A DNA stretch of 64,000 nt, from contig NC_088300.1 in assembly GCF_032854445.1 (NCBI RefSeq), positions 52,426,984 through 52,490,983 on the forward strand. Reading direction: 5' to 3'. The notes beneath the pieces are model-generated. The model had not been told where the DNA came from, ran no database searches, and saw nothing but the letters and a program-made list of their open reading frames with translations. Positions 1-11,345 of the stretch are shown here, in pieces (within the stretch, counting starts at the first letter, position 1; the number at the start of each line of letters is the position of its first letter). Source of the stretch: Liolophura sinensis. Lineage: Eukaryota > Mollusca > Polyplacophora > Chitonida > Chitonidae. The position numbers and the translations under genes are program-made.

Positions 1-640
1 GAGTTAATCCCATTGTAAGGTAAGCGGTCTGGATAAGGCACGGCCGGGTATTATTGCCTGACAAGCAAAATTCAGGGAGCCCATGAGTGATTGAATCTGA
101 CGAAGCTGCGCCTTTTTTCATCGACAGCAAAACAACTATTTTCTCACAAATTTCAGATACCCTACTCTCAGGAATTCTAACAAGCATAGCCTCAGTATCA
201 AGTTCTAGGCCCAGAAATTGGATATATGTGGTAGGACCCGTTGTTTTTCACTTAGCAATGGACACACCGAGTTTTCCACATTCAGTTAAAAATGCGTCTA
301 ACAAATGCTGACATTCTGAAAGAGTCCTATCTCCAAATAAAAATCTCCAAATACCTCGTAGAATGTCATTAAACTTGAAACCAAGGTAACCAAAATCCCC
401 AGGGGAAACTGGTAACAGGCGAAAGGCTGACTTAATATCTGCCTTAGCCAACATACAACCAACTCCTAGCTCTTGAATAATGTCCACGTCTCTATCAAAT
501 TTTGTGTACTACACAGAGCAGAGTTTAGAATCTATAAAATCCTGACTGAATCGCCCTGTGGATATGACAAGTGATGGATCATCCTGAATTTAATACGTTC
601 TTTCTTTTCAACAAGGCCAAGTGTGGGGGGGGGGGATTCG
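1..640 (-). pseudogene. DIRS-like retrotransposon reverse transcriptase relic (open at the left edge)
   Basis: Read on the minus strand, the segment gives a series of motifs I know from DIRS-type (tyrosine-recombinase) retrotransposon polymerases: IHHLSYPQGDS near 545-585, then QELGVGCMLAKADIKSAFR (about 420-480), then FGDRTLSECQHLLDAFLTE (about 285-345), then TTYIQFLGLELDTEAM (about 200-250), and finally SLMGSLNFACQAIIPGRALS near 30-95. The stretch between FKFND and FLFGD is too short; the usual catalytic part with the aspartate pair is missing. Frame changes occur near 95, 250 and 490. It is therefore dead and truncated by a deletion, and probably continues beyond the window. The superfamily assignment is from recall of motifs, not a search. 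Confidence 0.75.
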
Positions 641-1140
641 AAGGGTACTAACCGGTCGATCCATAAATGGGCCAGCTATTCACGAATGTTAGCCAGAGAT
701 CTGCATTGACAGTAGCCCACGAATTATTAGGATGTCTTGTTTGACGGTTTTGACAAGAATGGACGAGGCTTCATTGCGAATAGTCCACTACTATTAACCT
801 GCACCGATACATACTCTAACATGTCTCTCAGTTCTTGGTCGCCTTTTAGGAACAAACCAAGTTCAGTGAGAACTAACGAAGAGAGGAACAATTAATCCAA
901 CCACAAAAAAACCAGCCCAAGACTACTCAACAACACAATTTTTTACAAACTAATTTCTCGTCAAACTGAAGCGCTTGAATGAATTTTAGGAAAGAGGCCG
1001 TTTGACCTATATTAGTGGCTGTGCAGATTAAAGGACGTAACTCTAGCGAGCGCGAGTAAATAATAAAAAAAAACCATTGCTCCCACACAATGAACTAATC
1101 GTGTTAATCCCTTAAGAGATAAACACCCTTATACAGTGTA
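641..1140. other. Unassigned sequence upstream of the DIRS relic
   Basis: No gene is visible. The minus strand up to about 880 may be further decayed DIRS-like sequence, since it lies directly 5' of the recognisable polymerase, but I see no motif that proves it. Confidence 0.3.
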
Positions 1141-1143
1141 CAT

Positions 1144-1290
1144 TATTTATTTATTTGATAGGTGTTTTACGCCGTACTCAAGAATATTTCACTTATACGA
1201 CGGCGGTCAGCATTATGGTAGGAGGAAACCGGGCAGAGCCCAGGGGAAACCCACGACCATCCGCAGGCTGCTGTCAGACCTTCCCATGTA
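1144..1290 (-). repeat. tRNA-derived SINE, 3' half
   Basis: Starts with the TTTATTTATTTGAT tail complement and runs through the TATACGACGGCGGTCAGC and GGAGGAAACCGGGCAGAG boxes of the common SINE. It stops before the tRNA-like head, so the copy is 5'-truncated. Confidence 0.85.
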
Positions 1291-3910
1291 TTATGCAGTT
1301 TACAAAGGAGCCATTATTAACGAGGCGCTTAATTCTGTGTATGACGGTCTTTGCTAAGCTCCATTTCTTTACTAAAGACTTGTAAAATCTACAACATGCA
1401 GATGGTGCCTAGAAAAGGTGACGTTATCTCCCCTGATCTATTTGTCCACAGGACCTTCAAATGTCAAAGGTTTTTCTATATAAACAGTTTCTACGCGATG
1501 CTTTCGCTTTGTTTTAACACCACATAGGTCTATACAATTAGCTCACACACTTTTGCACAGGTTCACTTTTTTCACATTGATATTTCCCAGTGGAAAATTT
1601 GCAGATTACAGTTTTTATGACCTCGAATTCTAACACCTCGGGTAATGAGATGCTGTAAGGAAAGTTAAAAACAATGATCTATTATACGTTTTTTTTTAAC
1701 AAAAAGTTTTTGACAACGAATATTTGTTTTGTTAGCGCATTTAGTCACCTCCACACCGGTGCGCGTTCTAGGTTAGCAGAGATTTAGTAATTCAGGCCCA
1801 ATCAAGTCGATTTACAGGACCTAATGTGGAATGGGTATTCTCTTACATAGAATATATGAGCGTTCTCCTCACCTTTTCTTTGCAATGAATAGCGAAAAGA
1901 GGAGATAGAAATATTCGAAAACAAAAATTATTATATAAAGATGGCAGAATTTTCCGCGAAGAGACAACATTCTCAACCCTTCACAAGCCCATCTTTCTTC
2001 TGACGTGTGAGCTTTTTTCACTGAAGTGTCACTGAATCCGTGAATATAAAGAACTATTTTTGCCAGATAGACTTAACTATTTTAACTTGATATACTTTAC
2101 AAAAATTCATGGCATTCTGCATTAAATATACCTTAAGGAGGAGAAAACATAAAAATGACACAAACTTGATATGAAGGGATGAGAAAAAATATTTGTAAAT
2201 TTGGTTATTTAAAGTCAAAGTGCTAAAGATGATGTGATGTCTCACAATTTATTTGAATGTGATTTTTTTTCTTTTATCCAAACAGGTGCATTAAATCTGA
2301 AATATGGCAAAATTTGTGAGTTTATAACAAATTTAAAAATGTAAATATGATTAAAATTTTAGTTTAGCGCAATTGATAGGAGAAAATATCAAATTCGAGC
2401 ACAAATTATTTATTTGACATGCGTTCCCAGTTTTTCTCATTCTCATATTGGTGTATAAATATGCAGGACTACAATTAAACCAAGAGCTCATTGCAAATAC
2501 TCACAATTGTGTTCGTCTTTTTTCCATGTTTAAGAGCGTGTTCGATGTTATAATGTAAGTAACAAATAACTTGACAACTTGATTACATCCATGATAGTGG
2601 GAAATCTACCATGCATGATTTGCGTCTGTATCTGACCAGACATCACTTACATTGCACTATCTTTGCATGGTTTGTCTCGCTATGCCATGTTTTTATATGT
2701 ATTTAACAGCGTGAAAGTCTTGGGTATACAAGCATGCTACAAAAGTCCCAAACACATATTGTCGATATCTAAGCTGCAAATTTGATAATCTTCTGCGTAG
2801 CGTTTCCAAGTTATTAGAAAATCTTTATGTATGCACATTCGACGGTGCACAATATATGTTGTGCAATAAAGTCATCCATTGCATTTTAATACATTATATA
2901 ACATATATGTAGCTTAATAAAATTTCCTATTTTCATTACAGTATAATTATCTGGTTCTGTGTACGATGAGGTTCTGTGTTTAATTAAAACCTTAACAATA
3001 ATTTGTTCTTTGCAATGCTTCACTAAGCCGGGGCAGATTGAGCTTCTAGCTATAACAGTTATCTTAACTCTATACTGAATGTTGTGGTTATGGGATAATT
3101 TTAAAAGGTAAACTGTGGCCAATCCTTGTCTTAACGCTGACTTTATTCAAAATTCAAAATTAGAATGACGTGTGATATATGTATGTAAAAATCTAGATCA
3201 AACTCTGGATCTCCTTGTTTTCGCCAGTATGTCCCAACAGTATTGGTATTTGAAAAGCGCACCTTTTAAGTATAGGACAATAATTGCAGCTTAGCTCAGG
3301 CGTTAGTAACTAAATTGTATGTCTTATACTGTCTCTGTTAAGCACTAGTCAATTTCTGATTCAATTATTTAATCTTACAGATGGTAAACAGACTACAGGA
3401 GATGTTATCTCACCTTATCTACAATGTGTTAAATCCACACGTCTATCAAATTTCAAGGTCGTTTTTCTAAATAAAGTTCTCAACCTCTTTGCTTCATTGT
3501 TTTAATACCAATCGGGCCAGTATGTACACCCTACACACAGCTGAACAGATTATCTTTTTTCACCCATGAAATGATGTGTAATTTGCTAATTACAGTTTTG
3601 TGCGACAATGAATTCACTCGACAATTCATCTAAGAACTCTCGGTAAGGATGTTATTAACACATCCCTATCTATGTAGGTCTATGTTCAACATTCGACAAC
3701 TCGCAATATGCTGAGTAATTAAGACGTCGATTTCATTTTATCACGTATTATTACATAGATATAACAAGAGTTATTAATATTTTTCTTTTAGTTAGGGTAA
3801 TCATCTGACTCTGTGTGCAAAGAATTATTGGGACGTTATAACGATAACGGTGCTTCGGTTAACCTGAGCAGACTGCGCATCCATCCCTGACAGTTATCTC
3901 TGTATATAAT
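1291..3910. other. AT-rich intergenic sequence, no gene seen
   Basis: Only short random-looking ORFs of at most 78 codons. Two stretches, about 1430-1760 and 3400-3640, resemble each other (a shared order of ATCTNTTTGTCC, TCTATATAAA and TTTTGCACAG-type words), suggesting diverged copies of an unnamed repeat. Nothing else is recognisable. Confidence 0.4.
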
Positions 3911-3914
3911 TAAC

Positions 3915-4232
3915 ATTGCGATTAGGAGATAACTTTTAATCTGGAAGTCGGGAGACCCGGGATCAAACCCGGGTCGGGTCATAAAAAATACTTAGGCTTA
4001 TTTGTTGCTACCCCGTCTGGTGCTCAGCACTGCCAGGTTAGGGTAAGGAAACAGGACTGGTTGGCCCAGTGTCGGCCCAGTGTTGGCCCAGTTAGGTCAA
4101 TGTGACTGGGTAGGGTGTTATGTCTGGTGTCTTCGACATGATACTTCAGTGCTACAGTACCTTGGCGGCATGGACTAATGATTCCCCGTCGTCATAGGAG
4201 TGAAAAATTGTTAATTACGACGTAAACCCAAA
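3915..4232 (+). repeat. tRNA-derived SINE of a second family
   Basis: Begins with a tRNA-like T-arm (GGGATCAAACCCGGGTCGGG), followed by a body with the repeated phrase TTGGCCCAGT and the phrase GGTGTCTTCGACATGATACT. It ends near ACGACGTAAACCC. I recall this body from mollusc genomes. It is not a functional tRNA because the acceptor and D arms are not intact. Confidence 0.65.
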
Positions 4233-4736
4233 GCATACATACATGTACATATATATATATACATATACTGAAGCATGAGAATGAAGAAACACACACCACA
4301 ACTCAGCAAAAGAGTTGTCTCCTCTTTGTCATTGACACTGATAAACATTGACACTGTAATTTGTGTACCCCTGGTAAATTATGTGAACGTTTGCAGTACA
4401 CAGTGTAGTGTTTAGTGAGTCGGACCTGGAATGAAATCCGGACATCTTTGTATTGGGCTTAAAGGAATTTGGATACAATACCTTTTGGTTCAGATGTTTT
4501 GTTAACTCTTCTTTATTTCACTCACCTCCAGGTTATGGTGTTCAAACGGAATATAGTCGGATGTAAGAATTTATAACATTATTATCCTGGTACAGTCATG
4601 TCTGAATGAAAAGCAAACAATTTCGTTACAATTACTTATAACGATAGTGATTCTGGTGAGATAAACAAAGATAAATTTGTTTTTTCCCTTAAATAATCAA
4701 GCTTCATGCCCAACAACCTAACTTATTGTCAAAGCA
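4233..4736. other. Intergenic, short AT microsatellite
   Basis: A short TA/CATA microsatellite sits at 4235-4268. The remainder shows no gene or recognisable repeat. Confidence 0.4.
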
Positions 4737-4978
4737 GGGGCCTTCGTAGCCGACGTGTTTCAGCGTGTCAGCGCTGACCAGAAGCCTCTTACCAATGCGG
4801 TCGCTGTAAGTTTAAGTCCGGTTTATACTGGAAGTCCTGGCAGCAATTTACGGATGGCCGTAGGTTTCACCCCGGGCTCTGCCTGGTTTGCTCCCCAATT
4901 AATGCTTGTCGCCGTCGTAGAATTGAAATATTCTTGAGTACACCTACGGCGTAAAACATCAATCAAATAAACAAATCC
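4737..4978 (+). repeat. tRNA-derived SINE, diverged near-full copy
   Basis: Head, ACCAATGCGGTCGCTGTAAG B-box region, CCCGGGCTCTGCCTGGTT, GCCGCCGTCG-type box and a GCGTAAAACATCAATCAAAT end are all present with many substitutions and a small deletion before AAGTCCTGGCAGC. Confidence 0.85.
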
Positions 4979-6200
4979 TGTTGGACCAAAATCGTACTCT
5001 TCTTAGTGAGAAGGAATTATTCCGGTGTAATCCAGCGATAGGCCTACTGAAAATATACACAGCGTTCGATAATATGGACATAGATTAACATATAGCAGTT
5101 ACCACCTCGCAGAAGGTTCTGTAAATAGTCATTGACACGGTATCCTACAGAACCCGCTGGGAAGAGGAATGTGACAAAGAGCGCATAAACTGCAAACATG
5201 ATGGAAGACATGGGTAGATAGAAATTTCTAGTTACTATATAGTAAAATGTCCACGGCCTTGACTGAAATCGCGAACTCCATGTTGCTGTCAACATCTTGT
5301 CATTCTTACATACATAATGACTTCCGTTTAACAATCTGATGGGGTACAAATACCTTTTTAACGTAGCAGATATGATACGTAGTACTAAACGGCATGTTTT
5401 ATCCAGTATGTGTTTCACCTAGATGTTTTAAAACAATTAGCTTCTTAATTTCAGGATAAGTCTGCATGATTATAAACACAGGCCTATCTATACATGTAGC
5501 TCTTCGCCGATCTAGCTAATGCGGCTTGCAGTTGAATAGTCATTCTTCAACACATACTAAATAAACATCCACATAAGGCATACCAACGAGAATACGCAAA
5601 GGGCCACTGCTCAAGGGAAGTAACACGTATTTGTGTGTAACTACATTGAAATAACAAATGTTCCTCGAGAGTGGTTTCCCTTTATACAACGTCAGATTTA
5701 CTATTATTTTGCATAAAAGCATGTCAAGTTTATATGATAAAAATTACAAGTTCAAATATCATATGAAAATAAACATGAAAAAGAAAACAGAGAATGGTGT
5801 GACTATTGAATGATAATAATTACATATAAAATGTAAACATTTTGTGCAATTAATACTGCATAGTTGTATGCGCAAAAGACACAGTTTAGTGTCACTTTAT
5901 ACACCTGTACATTGATGTGTATCGCTATAACGGATGTTAGTAAAGCCATTGTTATTTGTTGGCCTATAGGAACACATTTCTGTGTTATGACCGTTTTTTT
6001 TTATATTTATTCCGATGTTTAATCTTGATCTTTGCTTACTGTACTATGATACACTCGGAGTCTGAACAATGAAATTCAAATCAAATCAATGCAACTTTCA
6101 CCGAACAAATGTTTGAAAACACCTGGACTAGGGAAATTGTATTATATATATAATACTTATAATATAACGAAAGGGCTACAGGCCGGGTTGTACAATACCA
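4979..6200. other. Intergenic, no supported gene
   Basis: Contains a minus-strand ORF of 124 codons (5044-5418) with hydrophobic patches but no recognisable domain, no splice context and no codon bias I can see. I do not call it a gene. The rest is AT-rich single-copy-looking sequence. Confidence 0.4.
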
Positions 6201-7375
6201 CGTTTTGGGTCTATATGCCGTTGAGTACAAATACGCATCGAGCCTATCTATTCAGCTCCTGATGTGTATGCGTGGGTATATGTGCAGTCTTGGAACTTGG
6301 AGCAAAGGGGTTTTCAAGTCTTGTCGTGAAGTCTCTCGCAGGCTGTACGACAAAAGGGATAGCTTCAATTTTGACAGAGTAAATTATCCTTGCTTGGACA
6401 GCAAAATACCGAAGGGTTTTGCGTATGGCGTGTACATATCTCGCCTTGTAGCATTTGTCAGATCCTGTATGTTGTGTGATGATTTTAAGCAACGTCACAA
6501 GTTATTCCTGTAAAAACTAGTGTGTGAAGGTTATTCTATCAAACGGATACTGCTGGTGGTTTTTAACCCCGAGGTTAGACCTCTACAAATACATTTCTTG
6601 TACTTTAATGGCTAAACATAATGAAATGTCAATAGTTCTGATTCATAAGGTGAGTCAATAACGGTTTCATAGCACTATTAACCCAATATCCATCACAGTG
6701 CCTGATTTATATCAGAGAGCAAAACAGGGAATTAAGAAAAAAAAATGTAAAATCCGATTAAACGACTGTTTAACACATACTTCCCAAAGTTCCCAATACC
6801 CTATTTCTAACTGTGGACAAAGGAACTGTCTAATATGTACACCTTTAAACACCTCAATTGACTTAAGTTCATCACTGACTTGTATGGACGCATAGATTCA
6901 CTCCAAGTTTTTAAAGTTTTACAATGAGTATAACTCTCTTGTAAGTAAATATTGACAGAACGTCCAGAATCTCTAGAGCTCTGCTTCATAACTGTGTCTA
7001 ATTTCGCTTAGCCCGGGACTAGGTGCTGTACATTCATCGTGTTAAATTAGATCGCCATCTTGGATATATGAACATATATATGCAACTAAGCTACATATTT
7101 TGTTATCAACAGTTTATTTTCTAGCATGGTACACGATTTCATTACTGATTTCACTCATTCGCCTATAACTTACAGTGTGTCTACCCAACATCACTGAAAC
7201 CTGTTGACTGCTTCCGTGCTATTTTCGTACTTCATATACTTTCTTACTTCTTTGGTATCTTATGTTATACATGTATGTCGTTTTGGAAATTGGCCGTGCG
7301 ATTATTAATCTGGAACGCTGGTACATGAATGTCTGTTTCGACGCGTAGATTGTGAGAAATTGTTATTATTTGATT
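6201..7375 (+). mobile_element. Decayed retroelement copy with LYDKRD motif
   Basis: The frame ending at 6513 reads RRLYDKRDSFNFDRVNYPCL from 6337, then GFAYGVYISRLVAFVRSC. This is a motif set I recall from polymerase C-termini of uncharacterised metazoan retroelements. Further on, 6698-6895 encodes a cysteine-bearing stretch (CGQRNCLIC) of the kind found after such polymerases. From about 6900 to 7370 non-coding sequence matches a second copy at 11015-11340 and, in reverse complement, a third at 35224-35735. The polymerase catalytic core is not present here. Superfamily not settled. Confidence 0.6.
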
Positions 7376-7789
7376 CTATCTGGCTTTAATTGGGGTTGTA
7401 GGGTATTAAGAAAAGGCGAGAAGCATAGAGACTTCACTCTTTTAAATATGAATGTAAATATGAATATAAATATATAGTAGAGTTAAAAAAGGAAATTCAT
7501 CGTGAATCGTTTAGCATGCAGGTCTGTGTTTCTGTCCACATGTAAATGATTAAAATATTAGGGACCTAGATTACCCCTACCACTATATAGTTTAAAGAGA
7601 ATTAGGTGATAAAAATGCAGTGATGTTAATTACCATTTATTAGTCACTGGTTTTGAATTGCACAAATTGCTGTGTTATAATCACATTTAATAAACATTTA
7701 CATGAAAAGAATACACAAGCACCGCGGACTCTTAGTTGACCAACAAAATTCTTGTTTATGCAAGTATACAAAGCAAACGTGTAAACAAA
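7376..7789. other. Intergenic, no gene seen
   Basis: AT-rich, with a short ATGAATATAAATATA run near 7445-7475. Nothing recognisable. Confidence 0.4.
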
Positions 7790-7950
7790 TACCGACGAAA
7801 GTGTGATGGCTGGCAAATGGTAAAACTTAAGAGTTGAAACCGAGTCTCTTGTCAGTTTACCTCTGTTAGGTTTTTATTCTAACTGTTCAGGTAAATGCTT
7901 AAAAAGCAGCAACTTAGACATCCCCTAGCAGCATGACTTAAGCGCATTTA
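7790..7950 (+). repeat. Copy of the GTGTGATAGYTGGCAAATGG repeat
   Basis: Shares the ordered phrases GTGTGATGGCTGGCAAATGG, TCTTGTCAGTTTACCTC and TTTTTATTCTAACTGTTCAG with copies at 13060, 34970, 35980 and 48534. The copy at 48534 shows terminal inverted repeats, so this is probably an old MITE fragment. Confidence 0.6.
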
Positions 7951-8439
7951 TTGCTATAACATTCTATACTGTACGTATATACGGCTTGGAATACCTTTTA
8001 TGCTTATTGACCCATATAAGTATGAACTATATTATCTAATTCTATATGGTGATCTCTGTGCAGGTGTATATTTCATCATTATTATGTATTATGTCGAAGC
8101 GTAAGCGTAGTACAGTTGCTCTCATAAAGTGCATGTTCAATCCTGGTTTTAGACGGGGACTGAATTTGTATAGATTTTCATCCACCATTATAGTGGTGTA
8201 CAATGTGAATGTCACACCTGGGGAATATAAACGTCAAGTCCGACATTCGTATACCACTGATACACCTTAAAGGGGCTGTTCAAGTCGATAATCGCAAGAT
8301 CCATTCCGAGAAGAAGATAAAACAGCAGTTAACAAAGGAATATGTCAGAAATAACATTCAAATAGTAAATAAAGCTGGTAACATATAGGAAAGCAGCAGT
8401 CATCAACAGTTATCAACGGCTAGCATCCTACGGATTGTC
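7951..8439. other. Intergenic with a retroelement tail fragment
   Basis: Around 8230-8320 a stretch (GACATTCGTATACCA then TAATCGCAAGA) matches the 3' part of the LYDKRD retroelement in reverse complement. Nothing else is visible. Confidence 0.35.
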
Positions 8440-8555
8440 ATGAGTTTCTCGCAGGCTCTGCCGGATTTCCTCCCACCATAATGTTATAGTTGACCACCGT
8501 CGTATAAGTGAAATAATCTTCCGTGCGGTATAAAACTCCAATCATATCGACAAAT
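8440..8555 (+). repeat. SINE 3' fragment
   Basis: GGCTCTGCCGGATTTCCTCC followed by ACCACCGTCGTATAAGTG matches the 3' third of the common SINE. It ends near AAACTCCAATCA. Confidence 0.7.
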
Positions 8556-8869
8556 TTTGCCATATAGACGAGTGATAGGAGATCTTAGTCATCCTTGTAC
8601 AGATATACCGTCAACAAATTTTGGTAAAAAAGTGTTAAAAAAACAACAACAATGTACTCTTTGTGCCAAAACATTACCGTGGGCCGGGCGTCCCAAATCT
8701 TTCTGGGAGTATGAAAACGGTTTAGTTCACCACAGACAGCACACAGTTGATGGACGTGTCCCATCACAGATAATCAAATATGAGACTGTGTTTTGTATCA
8801 ATCCTGAATTTAAATGCCCCTGTATGTATAAGTGAATTTGCGTACGTATATGCCAACTTATAAATAAGA
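8556..8869 (+). other. Unassigned 92-codon open frame
   Basis: An ORF from 8557 to 8835 contains two CxxC-like groups (CTLC near its middle and CPC near the end). I do not recognise it, and I see no convincing splice sites. It lies between two SINE copies, so it may be part of an old transposon protein. Real coding status is doubtful. Confidence 0.2.
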
Positions 8870-9139
8870 GGGGCCTCCGTGGCTCAGTCGGTTAGCGCGC
8901 TAGCGCAGCGTAATGACCCAGAAGCCTCTTACCAATGCGGTCGCTGTGAGTTCAAGTCCAGCTCATGCTGACTTCCTCTCCGGCCGTAAGTGGGAAGGTC
9001 TGACAGCAACCTGCGGATGGTCGTGGGTTTCCCCCGGGCCGTGCCCGGTTTCCTTCCACCATAATGCTGGCCGCCGTCGTATAAGTGAAATATTCTTGAG
9101 TACGGCGTAAAACACCAATCAAATAAATAAATAAATAAA
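8870..9139 (+). repeat. tRNA-derived SINE, near full length with target duplications
   Basis: A tRNA-like head (TGGCTCAGTCGGTTAGCG, A-box region; GTGAGTTCAAGTCC, B-box region) gives an internal polymerase III promoter. The body carries CCCCCGGGCCGTGCCCGG and GCCGCCGTCGTATAAGTG. It ends in an AAAT repeat. It is flanked by the 11-bp direct repeat TATAAATAAGA at 8859-8869 and 9140-9150, the hallmark of LINE-mediated insertion. This is one of the two best-preserved copies. Confidence 0.95.
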
Positions 9140-9150
9140 TATAAATAAGA

Positions 9151-9735
9151 ATTCGTCCGCGGGGTTTTTATCATGCAGCATAGAGTCTCACTCTAACACA
9201 CACAACTCAAAACTTACATGCAGTGGAATATTATCAAACGTTGTAAAAGATATGCTCTTAATGAAATCTACATTCGCCTTACATCACACTGAATGCCCTT
9301 CAACATTTTCATAGATACATATGCTGCAGGTTTCATAAACCTGTTCTCGACTTGCGCTCGAAGTTGAACAAAATTGTTACAGGTTAAGTTCATGGATTAA
9401 TGGATTTAATGTCACGTACCATACAAGAATATCTTCACTTAGGATTTCTCTATACTACTATTCCTTACCAAGATGATAGAATTTCATCACTATAATTGTA
9501 TAGGTGTTTAATAAAACTAATCGCCACTACTTTAACGTCAAAGGCAACAAATTTTTCTTCAGTCTGCACCCGTTGCGGCTGAGCTATGCCTGTTCTTGTA
9601 TAAATATGACCACACGCTGAAGACATTAAAGAGTAATTCTCATCAGGTCCGATCTTTTTTATTCACTATACTGTATATTGATTATCTGCTAGCCTTATGT
9701 TGATCAAAATGGAAACTTCACATCTGGAGAAATGA
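9151..9735. other. Intergenic, no gene seen
   Basis: No ORF, repeat or motif that I can name. Confidence 0.4.
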
Positions 9736-10512
9736 ATTATATTGAAAATGGGGCAGTTCAAGGTTGTTAATATGGGCGAATACCACGATGGTCAGGCCTA
9801 ACCTGACGCATCCGACCATTGCAATTGAGGTGATCCACGCGGGGTGCATGTAACACCCTCTTTTGTGAAAACGCTACTCTGCACTTGTTCTAGGTCATTT
9901 GACCACAATTTTATAGGACTGAACGCCAAAAGGTGGGCAGAGGTAAATAATTCTCACGCCACGCCTTACAGATCGTTTTACCACCGCAAGGTCAACCAGT
10001 AACCCACCGTCTAGGGGCCGCTTAACTGCCCAGATCATACGAAACCGCTTGCGTGCTGCTTATCCTCGTGCTAGGGTTTTGTTTGCGAGCGTTTTACGCT
10101 GTGATATCGTGATTTAGTGGCGGTCTTGCACGTCTTCTCGTAAATTCCTGGGAACCTCAGTGCAGCCGCATATCGTGACCAGGCCCTTGTCCCGAAACTG
10201 GTGCTGTCCATGGCTGCTCGTGGTCCAGTCCTCCAAACACAACATGACAATGCCACACCACGCAGAGCTGTTCTGACACAAATTTTCCTGCAAAATGCTG
10301 GTACTGACGTCATGACGTAACCTGGCCTCAGTCCCATGGAACACATATGGGATGCTTTTGGAAAACTTCGTCCTTTGAGACGCCAACCCCAGAATGTTCA
10401 AGAGTTGGGCGCCATGTTCGCACAGTGATGGCACAGGCTGTCTAATGATATGTTAACGGATATTAGACAGACAATGAGGCAACGTTGCCTTGCTCTAGTT
10501 CTAATACAGAAG
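9736..10512 (+). pseudogene. Tc1/mariner-like transposase relic
   Basis: Plus-strand translation gives decayed Tc1-type transposase. Around 10020-10080 lies the helix-turn-helix linker end (AQIIRNRLRAAYP-like after frame repair), around 10175-10260 comes YRDQALVPK and HDNATPRRAVLTQIFLQNAG with one DDE-domain aspartate, and 10325-10510 reads GLSPMEHIWDAFGKLRPLRR with the last catalytic glutamate, then MRQRCLALV. A stop codon (10318-10320) replaces the usual tryptophan before SP, and several frameshifts are needed. Terminal inverted repeats were not found. The element is inactive. Confidence 0.75.
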
Positions 10513-10838
10513 ACAAGTCTCTGTGAATTCAAAAGTGTCCCTGGCATGCGACTGTGGAGGGAGCACCAAGGGCACCTGAATACCTGATCCTGTTTTAGAG
10601 TAGGCCCAGTACGTCCATATAGGACCAGATATAGGATCCACTACCAACACACTTCGTACTATATAAGTATGTTTTGAACATAAAGTAGCACATGTCAGGT
10701 TCCTTTTCTGGAACAGTATATAAGGCTGTGAAATATATATATCCAATTTCAATGGATTTGAATGAAAACACACCCTCCCGAAGGTAATCTTATCTGGACC
10801 TATATTTGTATGAGACCAAAAACGGTTTTTACGTCAAC
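10513..10838. other. Intergenic, no gene seen
   Basis: No recognisable gene between the transposase relic and the next retroelement fragment. Confidence 0.35.
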
Positions 10839-11345
10839 AGACTTTACGACAAGAGGGATAGTTTCAATTCCTTTCTTATATATACCGGATGATCCTCCAT
10901 ATGGCGTGTACATATCTCGCCTTGCAGCATTTGTTAGATCCTGTGTGTTACGTGACGATTTCAATCAACGTCACAAGTTATTACTGAAAAAAATCGTGTG
11001 TCAAGGCTATTTGGATATATGAACAGTTGCAATCATACATATTTTCTAACTGACAACTTATATACTAGCATAGTACACGATTTGAATACTGATTGCACCC
11101 ATTCGCCTATAACATCCCTTGCGTCTTGCAACATCATTAAAAACTGTTGATTGCTTCTCTTTGCATGATGCCGTCCTATTTTCGTTCTTTATTCTCTTCT
11201 TAGTTCTTTGGTCGTTGTGTTAAACGTCGTTTTGGGAAATGACCTTGTGATTATTGACCTGGAAAGTCCATTTTGGTTGATGGCAGGTATACGAATGTCT
11301 GTTTGGACACATAGACGATATATAATAAGAAGAAACTGATGCAAT
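10839..11345 (+). mobile_element. Second decayed copy of the LYDKRD retroelement
   Basis: Reads RLYDKRDSFNS at 10844, then after a deletion and frameshift GVYISRLAAFVRSCVLRDDF up to about 11010, and continues with the same non-coding tail as 7020-7370 (shared ATTTGGATATATGAACA-type and CGAATGTCTGTTT words). The polymerase core is absent, so the element is dead. Confidence 0.6.

Noticed and set aside
5044-5418. 124-codon minus-strand ORF as a membrane protein gene
   Set aside because: Hydrophobic content is expected of AT-rich random sequence; there is no domain, splice or promoter evidence.
8870-8945. Functional tRNA gene
   Set aside because: The tRNA-like head is joined to a SINE body and tail, recurs many times, and does not fold as a complete tRNA.
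10071-10434. Minus-strand ORFs of 91 and 106 codons
   Set aside because: They are antisense shadows of the plus-strand Tc1-like transposase relic.
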